The translations under genes and the position numbers were made by a program. A stretch of DNA of 64,000 nucleotides from an uncultured Eubacteriales bacterium (GTDB lineage Bacteria; Bacillota; Clostridia; TANB77; CAG-508): contig CASEIZ010000008.1 of assembly GCA_949288185.1 (NCBI GenBank), positions 1-64,000 of the forward strand, read 5' to 3'. Shown piece after piece: positions 18,575 to 27,086 of the stretch (position 1 is the stretch's first letter; every line of letters begins with the position of its first letter). The notes beneath the pieces were generated by a model. That model saw only the letters and a program-made list of their open reading frames with translations. It made no database searches and was not told the origin of the DNA.

Positions 18575-19456
18575 ATGGAAAGACAATTAAAATTCTTTTT
18601 TAACTTTTTAGCAAATGATAAGAAATTATCAGACAATACATTACAATCATACAAAAGAGATTTGAAGCAATTTAGAAAATATTTAGAGGAAAACGGACTT
18701 CACTATAATAGAGTAAAAGAAGAAGATATGCAAAATTACATTAAAGGGTTACAAGAACAAGGCAAAAAAGCATCAAGTATTTCTAGATGTATTGCATCAA
18801 TACGTTCTTTCTACCAATTTGTGTTAAAAAATAAAAAGATAAAAGAAGATCCAACAGCAAATATTCAATCACCAAAAATAGAAAAAAGGACACCAAATGT
18901 ATTATCAGCAAAAGAAGTAGAATTATTGTTAAAACAACCAGATACGGTTGATTTAAAAGGTGTAAGAGACAAGGCAATGTTAGAGTTTGCTTATGCTACA
19001 GGAATGAGAGTAACAGAAATTATTTCTTTAAATATAGATGATGTTAATTTAGAAGAGGCTTATGTTATTTGCAAAAGTGGAAATAAACAAAGAATTATTC
19101 CATTAGGCTCAATGTCATTAAAAGCATTAAAAGAATATATTGAAGAAGCAAGAGGAATTTTAATAAAAAATGAAGATGAAAAAGCATTATTTGTTAATGT
19201 CAACGGGGGAAGACTTACAAGACAAGGTTTCTGGAAAATTATTAAATTTTATAAAGAACAAGCTCATATTACAAAGGATATAACGCCACATGTATTAAGA
19301 CATTCATTTGCAACACATTTACTACAAAATGGTGCAGATTTGAGGGCAATACAAACAATGCTTGGACATTCAGATATATCTTCTACACAAGTATATATGC
19401 AATTCCAAGATGAGGGACTAAGAGATATTTATAGAAAAGCACATCCAAGAGCATAA
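18575..19456 (+). CDS. xerD: Tyrosine recombinase XerD
   Basis: Site-specific recombinase that resolves chromosome dimers at dif with XerC or acts alone. The 293-residue length is typical. The N-terminal SAM-like domain covers about 1-90. Catalytic residues are visible: Arg in 'ATGMRVTEI', Lys in 'CKSGNKQR', His-x-x-Arg in 'HVLRHSFATHLL', His in 'MLGHSDIS' and the nucleophile Tyr in 'TQVYMQF'. It is single and ends with a clean terminator. Because it is in the conserved spoIIM-xerD context it is the housekeeping recombinase, not a phage integrase. Confidence 0.93.
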   Translation: MERQLKFFFNFLANDKKLSDNTLQSYKRDLKQFRKYLEENGLHYNRVKEEDMQNYIKGLQEQGKKASSISRCIASIRSFYQFVLKNKKIKEDPTANIQSPKIEKRTPNVLSAKEVELLLKQPDTVDLKGVRDKAMLEFAYATGMRVTEIISLNIDDVNLEEAYVICKSGNKQRIIPLGSMSLKALKEYIEEARGILIKNEDEKALFVNVNGGRLTRQGFWKIIKFYKEQAHITKDITPHVLRHSFATHLLQNGADLRAIQTMLGHSDISSTQVYMQFQDEGLRDIYRKAHPRA

Positions 19457-19468
19457 TAAAAAGATATA

Positions 19469-19497
19469 ACAGCTATACAAAATATAGCTGTTTTTTT
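19469..19497 (+). terminator. Terminator after xerD
   Basis: ACAGCTATA (19469-19477) pairs with TATAGCTGT (19483-19491) and is followed by seven Ts. Confidence 0.93.
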
Positions 19498-19505
19498 GTG
19501 TTATA

Positions 19506-19670
19506 GGAAAAAGTTCTCGTCAAGCGAAAATTATCCGTACCATACAAAAAGACTTGTATATATAATAAAAGATATGGTAAAATATCATTTATAAGAAAAT
19601 TAACCTTGTTGTATCTGGGAAAATCTTACAAAGAATCAAAAAAGGTGATTTTTCCTATACAGTGAAAAAA
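19506..19670. repeat. Composite repeat, first copy (motifs B and C)
   Basis: Motif C (GTTCTCGTCAAGCGAAAATT, in 19506-19545) and motif B (19601-19670; CCTTGTTGTATCTGGGAAAA then GTGATTTTTCCTATACA) both recur at 48391-48945. Motif B is an inverted repeat: TTGTATCTGGGAAAATC against GATTTTTCCTATACAG. They lie upstream of the alpha/beta hydrolase gene. Confidence 0.6.
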
Positions 19671-19695
19671 TTATATAATAAAAAGGTGGAAAAAA

Positions 19696-20592
19696 ATGAA
19701 AAAATCAATAATACTAAGAATCATTATAGGAATGATGGCACTATGTCTTTGCATTTCAGCCTTAACAATAGCATATTTTTTTAATACAGATATTGAAACA
19801 AGACAACCAAGACAAATTATAAAAGAATGTGAAATAAACACATATACATATATGGAAAGAAATGTATTTACCATTACGAAAAAGAATGTGGAAGAACGTG
19901 ATAACAAAAAATATATCGTATATTTCCATGGTGGCTCTTATGTAGCAGAAGCTACACAAAATCATTGGTATTTTTTAGAAAATGTTGTAAAAGATACGGG
20001 ATATACAGTGATTATGCCAGATTATCCATTGACACCAAAATATCATTATCAAGATGTATACAATATGGTAGAGCCATTATATAAAGAAATTATAGAAACA
20101 GTTGGAAGTGAAAATGTCATTTTAATGGGAGATTCAGCAGGTGGAGGATTAGCACTTGGGGTATATGAAAGAATGGCAGAAGAAGCAGTAGCCCTTCCTG
20201 TAAAAACAATTTTAATTTCACCATGGCTAGATGTAAGATTAGAAAATGAAAATATACAAGAAATAGAAAAAAGAGATACGATTTTAAATAAAGAGGCATT
20301 ACGCCTAGCAGGGATTTCTTATGCGGAAAAAGATGGAATCAATAGCTATTTGGTAAATCCAATTGATGGAGATGTGTCTACATTACAAAATATAAAAATA
20401 TTTGTTGGAACAGAGGATATATTAAATCCAGATTGTCATTTATTAAAAGAAAAAGCAGATGCTGTCAATGGTGATGTAGAAATCAAAGAATATGAAAATG
20501 CAAAACATATTTGGATAATCGATCATAATTCTGATGAAGAAGTTACAAACAAAGCATATAATGATGTGATAGAAGAATTAAAAAATCGTTAA
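19696..20592 (+). CDS. Alpha/beta hydrolase, HSL/acetyl-esterase type
   Basis: A 298-residue esterase anchored by one N-terminal membrane span (about residues 7-29) or exported by an uncleaved signal. The HSL-family oxyanion motif HGGSYVA (about 78-84), nucleophile motif GDSAGGG, 'PWLDV', the acid region 'GTEDILNPD' and the catalytic His in 'AKHIW' are all present. It heads a trio with an acyltransferase-like protein and a DUF6320-like membrane protein, a grouping I believe recurs in Clostridia. Together they may modify a lipid or cell-envelope acyl group (inference). A repeated inverted-repeat sequence lies upstream. Confidence 0.82.
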   Translation: MKKSIILRIIIGMMALCLCISALTIAYFFNTDIETRQPRQIIKECEINTYTYMERNVFTITKKNVEERDNKKYIVYFHGGSYVAEATQNHWYFLENVVKDTGYTVIMPDYPLTPKYHYQDVYNMVEPLYKEIIETVGSENVILMGDSAGGGLALGVYERMAEEAVALPVKTILISPWLDVRLENENIQEIEKRDTILNKEALRLAGISYAEKDGINSYLVNPIDGDVSTLQNIKIFVGTEDILNPDCHLLKEKADAVNGDVEIKEYENAKHIWIIDHNSDEEVTNKAYNDVIEELKNR

Positions 20593-20667
20593 GGACAAAA
20601 TTTGAAAAAGAATTACAATTTAATTCTTTTCTAATTAAGAAAGCCTTTGAGAGGAATGGTAGTAAAA

Positions 20668-21945
20668 ATGAGTGATAAAAAAGAAAAATTATATTGGAGA
20701 CGATTAGATAATTCTGCAAAAATATTTCCCATATCTGCTGGAAAAAAATATAGTACAGTTTTTAGATTATCTGCTGTTTTAAAAGAAACCATACAACCAT
20801 ACATATTACAAATAGCAGTAGAGAAAGCATTAGAGGAATATGAATTTTTTAGAGTCAGATTAAAAAACGGATTTTTTTGGAATTATCTAGAATATAATCC
20901 TAAAAAACCAATTGTAGAACAAGAGAAAGAATATCCTTGCAAATATATAGAACCAAAAGAAAATAACCATTACTTATTTAAAGTTACCTATTTTGATAAA
21001 AAAATAAATATTGATATATTTCATTCCTTAACAGATGGAAATAGTGGGGTTATGTTTTTTAGAGAAATTGTCTATAACTATATAGAATTGTCACACAAAG
21101 AAGAATTTCATGAAGAATTAAGAATCAAGAGAAAATTTGATTTATCAACAGAAGATAGTTATATAAAAAATTATAATAAAAAAGCAAAAGGAAATAATGC
21201 ATCTAAAAAAGCATATAAATTAGCAGGAAGAAAAATAAAATTAGGAGCGATTTCAGCCATACATGAAATCATTGATTTACAGGAATTAAAACAAGAAGCC
21301 AAAAGCCATAATGCAACCATTACACAATATCTAACAGCTGTTTTAATATATGCTATCTATGAAGCGAATTATTTAAAAAATAAAGGAAAGAAACCAATAA
21401 AAATATGTATACCAGTCAATTTAAAAAAATATTTTCCTTCTAATACCATTTCTAATTTCTTTTCATATATAACGGTAGAGGCAGAAATGCAAAAGGATAA
21501 ATTAGATACTTTTGATAAGATATTGGAGTTTGTAAAGAAAGATTTTGAAAGAAAATTAGCACTAGAAGAAATACAAAAAACGATGTCTGGAAATGTAAGG
21601 TTAGGAACAAATCTATTTATTAAAATGATACCATTAGTATTAAAAAAGCCGATAGTCAGATTAAGCTATTTGGAAATTCGAAAATATACAACAACAACAT
21701 TTTCAAATATTGGGAGAATTGGTATCATTGGTAAATATCAAAAATATATAGAAGATTTTCTCATGTTAATTGCACCTGAGCCAGTAGAAAAAATTAAATG
21801 TTCAGCATGCTCTTTTGAAAATCATATTGTATTTACATTTACATCAATTTTAGATGATTGCAGTATAGAAAAAGCATTTTACAAATTTTTAACAGAAAAA
21901 AATATTCCTGTAAAAATAGAAAGTAATGAAATTTTAGATATCTAA
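20668..21945 (+). CDS. Condensation/alcohol acetyltransferase-like protein
   Basis: A 425-residue protein resembling chloramphenicol-acetyltransferase-fold acyltransferases. The diagnostic HxxxDG motif is present as HSLTDG (about residue 122), followed by the helix 'MFFREIVYNYIEL'. The second half has the 'PVNLKKYFPSNTISNFFSY' region typical of the family. I start at 20668; an earlier TTG (20647) and ATG (20656) are poorly placed relative to GAGAGG, although spacing to 20668 is a long 13 nt. It follows the alpha/beta hydrolase with a 75-nt gap, so the two probably form an operon. Substrate unknown. Confidence 0.72.
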   Translation: MSDKKEKLYWRRLDNSAKIFPISAGKKYSTVFRLSAVLKETIQPYILQIAVEKALEEYEFFRVRLKNGFFWNYLEYNPKKPIVEQEKEYPCKYIEPKENNHYLFKVTYFDKKINIDIFHSLTDGNSGVMFFREIVYNYIELSHKEEFHEELRIKRKFDLSTEDSYIKNYNKKAKGNNASKKAYKLAGRKIKLGAISAIHEIIDLQELKQEAKSHNATITQYLTAVLIYAIYEANYLKNKGKKPIKICIPVNLKKYFPSNTISNFFSYITVEAEMQKDKLDTFDKILEFVKKDFERKLALEEIQKTMSGNVRLGTNLFIKMIPLVLKKPIVRLSYLEIRKYTTTTFSNIGRIGIIGKYQKYIEDFLMLIAPEPVEKIKCSACSFENHIVFTFTSILDDCSIEKAFYKFLTEKNIPVKIESNEILDI

Positions 21946-21996
21946 AAATGTAAAAAATCATAAGTATAAAAGAGATAAATAAGAAAGGAATTCCCT

Positions 21997-22560
21997 ATGT
22001 TATATCCTAAAAAACTAAGTAGTAAAAAAAGTAATTTATTGATGAAAATATTATTAGGTATTTCATTGATAATTGCCATTATATTAACAATTATCAATAA
22101 ATTTACAATGCCTGAAATTCATTGGGCAGCACTTGCTAATAGTGGAATTATATATTCATGGATAACTGTTATATATTCTATACATAAAAGAACCAATATT
22201 GCAGGTCATGTTATGATACAAGCAATTGCTATTTCACTTCTAACAACATATATAGATTATAATTTAGGATTTAAAGGTTGGTCTCTAGAAATTTCAATTC
22301 CGATTATCATCATGATAGCCAATGTAACGATGTTAGTATTAACCATAGTTAGTCATAGAAAATATGTAAGATATGCGATATATCAATTGGTGATTTGTAT
22401 TTATAGTTTGATACCAATTTATTTTATACAAAAAGAATTAATAGATAATTACATTTTAAGTTATGTTGCCATTGGCATTTCCATTTTAAATTTTATACTA
22501 ACAATAATTCTTTCAGCAAGAGATGTAAAAGAAGCGGTGATAAGGAAATTTCATATGTAG
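21997..22560 (+). CDS. DUF6320-like integral membrane protein
   Basis: A 187-residue protein with about six membrane spans and the sequence features of DUF6320 proteins, which I recall next to alcohol-acetyltransferase genes in Clostridia. Unlike longer relatives it lacks an N-terminal zinc ribbon. The binding site AAAGGAATTCCCT precedes it. It is the last gene of the trio. A membrane partner for the acyltransferase is a reasonable inference; no activity is known to me. Confidence 0.6.
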   Translation: MLYPKKLSSKKSNLLMKILLGISLIIAIILTIINKFTMPEIHWAALANSGIIYSWITVIYSIHKRTNIAGHVMIQAIAISLLTTYIDYNLGFKGWSLEISIPIIIMIANVTMLVLTIVSHRKYVRYAIYQLVICIYSLIPIYFIQKELIDNYILSYVAIGISILNFILTIILSARDVKEAVIRKFHM

Positions 22561-22638
22561 TCCGCATAGGGACAAGATAAAAGCTGATGTTTCCTATATA
22601 ATAAGAAAACTTTGTTGTCTAAGACAATAAAAAAACGT

Positions 22639-22679
22639 CAAAATGTTACTTTTATAAATTTTATAAAAGTAACATTTTG
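22639..22679. repeat. 41-bp near-perfect palindrome
   Basis: CAAAATGTTACTTTTATAAA (22639-22658) and its exact complement (22660-22679) flank a single T. It lies 79 nt downstream of the DUF6320 stop and 72 nt before the marR promoter. It could be a bidirectional terminator (AAAAAA before it, but no T-run after) or a binding site. Confidence 0.85.
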
Positions 22680-22750
22680 GCATTTAAAGGATTATAGATA
22701 TGAATGGTAATCACCTATAAAATAAATATACATTTCTTGAATGATTACTC

Positions 22751-22796
22751 TTGACAAAAGAAAATTATGGTATTAGAATAGTTAGGTCACGAACTA
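22751..22796 (+). promoter_or_regulatory. Promoter and likely MarR operator
   Basis: TTGACA (22751-22756) and TAGAAT (22774-22779) are 17 nt apart. Overlapping the -10 end is TAGTT-AGGTCACG-AACTA (22779-22796), an inverted repeat typical of MarR sites, suggesting autoregulation of the marR-ABC operon. Confidence 0.72.
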
Positions 22797-22810
22797 AAAG
22801 AGGTGTAGAT

Positions 22811-23284
22811 ATGGAAAAACATGAAATTGGAAAATACATTCAAATTGTATCAAGACAATTAAAAAGAAATATGGACGAAACATTAAGCAAATATAATGTC
22901 ACAGGTGTACAATCTATGGTCATAGGATATATTTATAAAAAATCCAAAAAAGGTGAAGTATTTGCTAAAGATATTGAAGAGGAATTTGATATGAGAAAAG
23001 CAACGGTCGCTGGAATTATTCAATTAATGGAAACAAATGGATTAATTGAAAGGAAAGCAAAAGAAGGTGACTGTCGATTGAAAAGTATCGTGTTAACACC
23101 AAAAGCATTAGAAATAAAGGAAGTTGTAAAAAGACAAATAAACATAGAAGAAAAAAATATTGTAAGTGAAATAACCAAAGAAGAACAAAAGCAATTTTTA
23201 GAATTATTAAAAAAAGCATCAAGCAATTTAGAAAATTGTAAAAAAGAAAAATACAATCACAAAGAAAGGAGAGAGAAATGTTAA
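22811..23284 (+). CDS. MarR-family transcriptional regulator
   Basis: A 157-residue winged-helix repressor. I start it at the ATG at 22811 after AGAGGTG; the in-frame TTG at 22751 is part of the promoter -35 and is rejected. Motifs include 'DIEEEFDMRKATVAGIIQLME' (recognition helix, 20 residues plus one) and the wing 'GDCRLKSIVLT'. It overlaps the first ABC gene by 7 nt. An inverted repeat over its promoter suggests autoregulation. By context it controls the exporter in response to a small molecule, as in other MarR-ABC operons. Confidence 0.9.
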   Translation: MEKHEIGKYIQIVSRQLKRNMDETLSKYNVTGVQSMVIGYIYKKSKKGEVFAKDIEEEFDMRKATVAGIIQLMETNGLIERKAKEGDCRLKSIVLTPKALEIKEVVKRQINIEEKNIVSEITKEEQKQFLELLKKASSNLENCKKEKYNHKERREKC

Positions 23285-25017
23285 AAAAATTAGCAAGTTA
23301 TATTAAAGAATATAAAAAAGATGCCATATTAACACCGATTTTTGTTATTTTAGAAGTGGTTATGGAGGTTATTATTCCATTATTGATGGCTAGAATTATA
23401 GATGTAGGAATCCAAAATGGTGATGTCCACTATATTCTAGAAATGGGAGTTTTATTAATTGTTTCAGCCATATTATCTTTAACTTTTGGAATGTTATCTG
23501 GAAGATTTGCAGCAAAAGCCTCAGCAGGGTATGCGAAAAATTTAAGAAAAGCCATGTTTCATAAAGTGCAAGACTATTCTTTTGAAAATATAGATAAATT
23601 TTCAACATCAAGTTTAGTGACACGTATGACAACAGATGTAACCAATGTGCAAATGGCTTTCCAAATGATTATTAGGATTTTGGTGAGAGGACCAATCATG
23701 ATGATATTTGCATTATTAATGGTTATGTCTATCAGTATGAAATTGTCAGCCGTCTTTTTTGTGGCAATACCAGTTTTAGGTGTGATTCTATTCTATATAG
23801 CAATAAAGGCACATCCTAACTTCGAAAGAGTATTTAAAAAATATGATAAATTAAACAGAGTTGTTCAAGAGAACGTATCTGCTATTAGAGTCGTAAAAGC
23901 ATATGTTAGAGAATCTTTTGAAGAAAAGAAATTTAAAGAAGTCAATGATGAAGTATATGAAAACTTCAAAAAAGCAGAAAAAATTGTTGCATTTAATGGA
24001 CCAGTTATGCAATTTACCATTTATACCTGTATTTTATTGATTTCATGGATTGGTACACAACTAATTGTTGGTGGAGAAATGCAAACAGGACAATTATCAA
24101 GTATCATTACATATGCATGGCAAATCCTTGCAAGCTTAATGATGTTATCATTTGTATTTGTTATGATTATTATGGCACAATCATCAGCCGAAAGAATTAT
24201 TGAAGTCATTGATGAAGAGCCAACCATAAAAGATAAAGAAAATCCGCTAACAGAAGTAAAAGATGGATCTATCAAATTTGAAAATGTCAGTTTCCAATAC
24301 AGTGACGAGCAAAAAGATGATAAATTTGCACTGGAAAATATTAATCTAGATATTAAAGCAGGAGAAACGATTGGAATTATTGGAGGAACCGGAAGTTCAA
24401 AATCAACACTTGTGCAATTAATCCCAAGACTATATGATGTTACAAAAGGAAGTGTTAAAGTAGGCGGTGTTGATGTTAAAGACTATGAAATACATGCTTT
24501 AAGAGATGCTGTAGCCATGGTATTACAAAAAAATATCTTATTCTCTGGAACCATTGCAGAAAACTTAAGATGGGGAGATAAAGAAGCAGATCAAGAAGAA
24601 TTGGAAGAAGCATGTAAATTAGCACAAGCAGATGGCTTTATCAAAGAATTCCCAAGTAAATATGAAACTGTATTAGACCAAGGTGGTACAAATGTTTCAG
24701 GAGGACAAAAACAAAGAATCTGTATTGCAAGAGCTATGTTAAAGAAACCAAAAATATTAATTCTAGACGATTCAACAAGTGCGGTCGATACGAAAACAGA
24801 TGCATTAATTCGAAAAGCATTTAGAGAAGAAATACCAAATACAACTAAAATCATTATTGCACAAAGAGTTTCTTCAGTAGAAGATGCAGATAAAATCATT
24901 GTTTTAAATGAAGGAAAGATAGATGGAATTGGAACATCAGAAGAATTATTAAAAACAAATGCAATTTATAGAGAAGTATATGAATCACAGATGAAAGGAG
25001 GAGACGAAGATGCCTAA
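23278..25017 (+). CDS. ABC exporter subunit A (degenerate-site half)
   Basis: A 579-residue half transporter: six membrane spans in the first 300 residues and an ATPase domain. Walker A reads GGTGSSKST, the signature VSGGQKQR, Walker B ILILDDSTS and the H-loop AQRVSS. The catalytic Glu after Walker B is Asp and the switch His is Gln, exactly the changes of the non-catalytic half of heterodimeric multidrug exporters such as TM287/288, LmrCD or BmrCD. It pairs with the next gene, overlapping it by 8 nt, and is controlled by the upstream MarR gene (inference). Confidence 0.93.
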   Translation: MLKKLASYIKEYKKDAILTPIFVILEVVMEVIIPLLMARIIDVGIQNGDVHYILEMGVLLIVSAILSLTFGMLSGRFAAKASAGYAKNLRKAMFHKVQDYSFENIDKFSTSSLVTRMTTDVTNVQMAFQMIIRILVRGPIMMIFALLMVMSISMKLSAVFFVAIPVLGVILFYIAIKAHPNFERVFKKYDKLNRVVQENVSAIRVVKAYVRESFEEKKFKEVNDEVYENFKKAEKIVAFNGPVMQFTIYTCILLISWIGTQLIVGGEMQTGQLSSIITYAWQILASLMMLSFVFVMIIMAQSSAERIIEVIDEEPTIKDKENPLTEVKDGSIKFENVSFQYSDEQKDDKFALENINLDIKAGETIGIIGGTGSSKSTLVQLIPRLYDVTKGSVKVGGVDVKDYEIHALRDAVAMVLQKNILFSGTIAENLRWGDKEADQEELEEACKLAQADGFIKEFPSKYETVLDQGGTNVSGGQKQRICIARAMLKKPKILILDDSTSAVDTKTDALIRKAFREEIPNTTKIIIAQRVSSVEDADKIIVLNEGKIDGIGTSEELLKTNAIYREVYESQMKGGDEDA

Positions 25018-26872
25018 AACCAAAGGAAAGAAAAGAAAGACAATTAAAAGATTATTAAAATATGTAACAGAAGGATACAAATTACAATTAGCAGTTGTGT
25101 TAGTGAGTATCATTATTAGTGCTTTAGTTGGGGTTATTGGTACACAATTTATTAAATACTTAATTGATGATTTTATTACACCACTTTTAGGAAGTCAGTC
25201 TCCAGACTATACAAGATTATTAAATGTGATTATGATAATGGCAGTTATCTATTTAGTAGGTGTGGTTTGTACATTTACATATAACCGATTAATGGTGAAT
25301 ATATCACAAGGTGTTTTAAATAAAATTCGTACACAAATGTTTAATCATATGCAAAAATTACCAATCAAATATTTTGATAGTAGAACACATGGAGACATTA
25401 TGAGTACCTATACAAATGACGTAGATACTTTAAGACAAATGTTAAGTCAAAGTATTCCACAAGTATTTTCAGCTTGTGTTTCGATGGTAGCTGTATTAAT
25501 TGCTATGCTTGCAACCAATATTTATTTAACACTTGTTGTATTAGCAATGGTCATATTGATGGTATTTGTATCAAGATATTTAGGTGGAAACAGTTCAAGA
25601 TTTTTCGTTAAACAACAAGAAGATATCGGAAAAGTCAATGGATATATTGAAGAAATGATGGAAGGACAAAAAGTTGTCAAAGTATTTAATTATGAAGAAG
25701 ATTCAAAAGCAAAATTTGATGACGTAAATGAACAATTATGTGACAGTATGACAAAAGCCAATATGTATGCCAATATTTTGATGCCATGTATCATGAATAT
25801 TGGAAACTTAGGCTATGTATTAGTTGCTGTTATTGGTGGTATTTTATCTGTTAATGGAATCTTAACAATTGGTAGTATTGCAGCCTTTTTACAATATGTA
25901 AAAGCTTTTACAAATCCATTAGGTCAAGTATCACAACAAATGAACTCTATTATTATGGCATTAGCAGGTGCAGAAAGAATCTTTGATTTAATTGACCAAG
26001 AAGAAGAAGTGGATGAAGGATATGTAACATTAGTAAATGCTAAAATGGAAAATGGAAAAATTGTGGAATCTAAAGAAAGAACAGGAATGTGGGCATGGAA
26101 ACATCCTCATAAAGATGGAAGAATTACTTATACAAGACTTCGTGGCCAAGTAGAATTTGAAAATGTACAATTTGGATATGAACCAAAGAAACGAATTTTA
26201 CATGATATTAGCCTTGTTGCTAAAGAAGGGCAAAAAGTATCATTTGTTGGAGCAACAGGAGCAGGAAAAACAACTATCACAAATCTAATTAACAGATTTT
26301 ATGATATCCAAGATGGAAAAATTCGTTATGATAGAATTAATATTCGAAAAATTAAGAAAGACGATTTAAGAAGATCATTAGGAATGGTTCTTCAAGATAC
26401 AAGTTTATTTACAGGAACCATCAGAGACAATATCCGTTATGGAAAACTAAATGCAACAGATGAGGAAGTCGAATCAGCAGCAAAACTATCAAATGCAGAT
26501 AAATTTATTAAACATTTGCCACAGGGATATGATACCATGATAACTGGTAATGGAGAAGGTTTATCACAAGGACAAAGACAATTATTATCTATTGCAAGAG
26601 CAGCATTAAATAATCCGCCAGTATTAATCTTAGATGAAGCAACATCAAGTATTGATACCAGAACAGAAAAAATTGTTCAAGAAGGAATGGATAAATTAAT
26701 GAAAGGAAGAACCGTATTTGTTATTGCACATAGACTTTCAACAATCAAAAACTCTGATTTAATCATGGTATTAGACCATGGAAGAATTATTGAAAGAGGA
26801 AACCATAATGAGTTAATTGCACAAAAAGGAACGTATTATGGATTGTATACTGGTGCGATTGAAATTGATTAA
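25010..26872 (+). CDS. ABC exporter subunit B (catalytic half)
   Basis: A 620-residue half transporter, partner of the preceding gene. Six membrane spans, then an insertion of about 35 residues ('VDEGYVTLVNAKMENGKIVE' onward) between the membrane and ATPase domains. Walker A GATGAGKTT, Walker B LILDEATSS with catalytic Glu, and the switch 'AHRLST' are intact, while its signature reads LSQGQ. The LSQGQ completes the degenerate site with subunit A, so the pair has one active and one inactive ATP site. Drug or lipid export is likely; the substrate is not predictable. Confidence 0.94.
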   Translation: MPKTKGKKRKTIKRLLKYVTEGYKLQLAVVLVSIIISALVGVIGTQFIKYLIDDFITPLLGSQSPDYTRLLNVIMIMAVIYLVGVVCTFTYNRLMVNISQGVLNKIRTQMFNHMQKLPIKYFDSRTHGDIMSTYTNDVDTLRQMLSQSIPQVFSACVSMVAVLIAMLATNIYLTLVVLAMVILMVFVSRYLGGNSSRFFVKQQEDIGKVNGYIEEMMEGQKVVKVFNYEEDSKAKFDDVNEQLCDSMTKANMYANILMPCIMNIGNLGYVLVAVIGGILSVNGILTIGSIAAFLQYVKAFTNPLGQVSQQMNSIIMALAGAERIFDLIDQEEEVDEGYVTLVNAKMENGKIVESKERTGMWAWKHPHKDGRITYTRLRGQVEFENVQFGYEPKKRILHDISLVAKEGQKVSFVGATGAGKTTITNLINRFYDIQDGKIRYDRINIRKIKKDDLRRSLGMVLQDTSLFTGTIRDNIRYGKLNATDEEVESAAKLSNADKFIKHLPQGYDTMITGNGEGLSQGQRQLLSIARAALNNPPVLILDEATSSIDTRTEKIVQEGMDKLMKGRTVFVIAHRLSTIKNSDLIMVLDHGRIIERGNHNELIAQKGTYYGLYTGAIEID

Positions 26873-26873
26873 T

Positions 26874-26965
26874 GTCGCATTGGGATCGTTTTTGTCTCAT
26901 TGAGATCGTTTGTGTATGCGACATTTTAATGTCTCATTGAGATCGTTTGTGCATGCGACATTTTA
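26874..26965. repeat. Tandem TGTCGC/GCGACA repeat after the ABC operon
   Basis: The unit TCTCATTGAGATCGTTTGTG followed by YATGCGACATTTTAATG occurs twice in tandem after a diverged first half-copy (CGCATTGGGATCGTTTTTGT). TGTCGCAT near the stop and ATGCGACA at each unit end are complementary, so alternative hairpins can form. Confidence 0.75.
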
Positions 26966-26973
26966 AAAAATAA

Positions 26974-27004
26974 GAAAAAAGTCACGTATTACACGTGGCT
27001 TTTA
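26974..27004 (+). terminator. Terminator of the marR-ABC operon
   Basis: AAAAGTCACGT pairs with ACGTGGCTTTT around a short loop (one G-T pair), ending in TTTTATAA. Confidence 0.75.
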
Positions 27005-27086
27005 TAAAACTTTTAAATAAAATATATACAAAAAAAATGAATTGTGATAAAATTTGAAAAGAAAAAATAAAGAAGGGGGAAAACAA

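Noticed and set aside
18575-19456. XerD-like recombinase as a phage or island integrase
   Set aside because: Its position next to spoIIM and endoQ is the conserved chromosomal one, and there is no attachment-site repeat or phage gene nearby.
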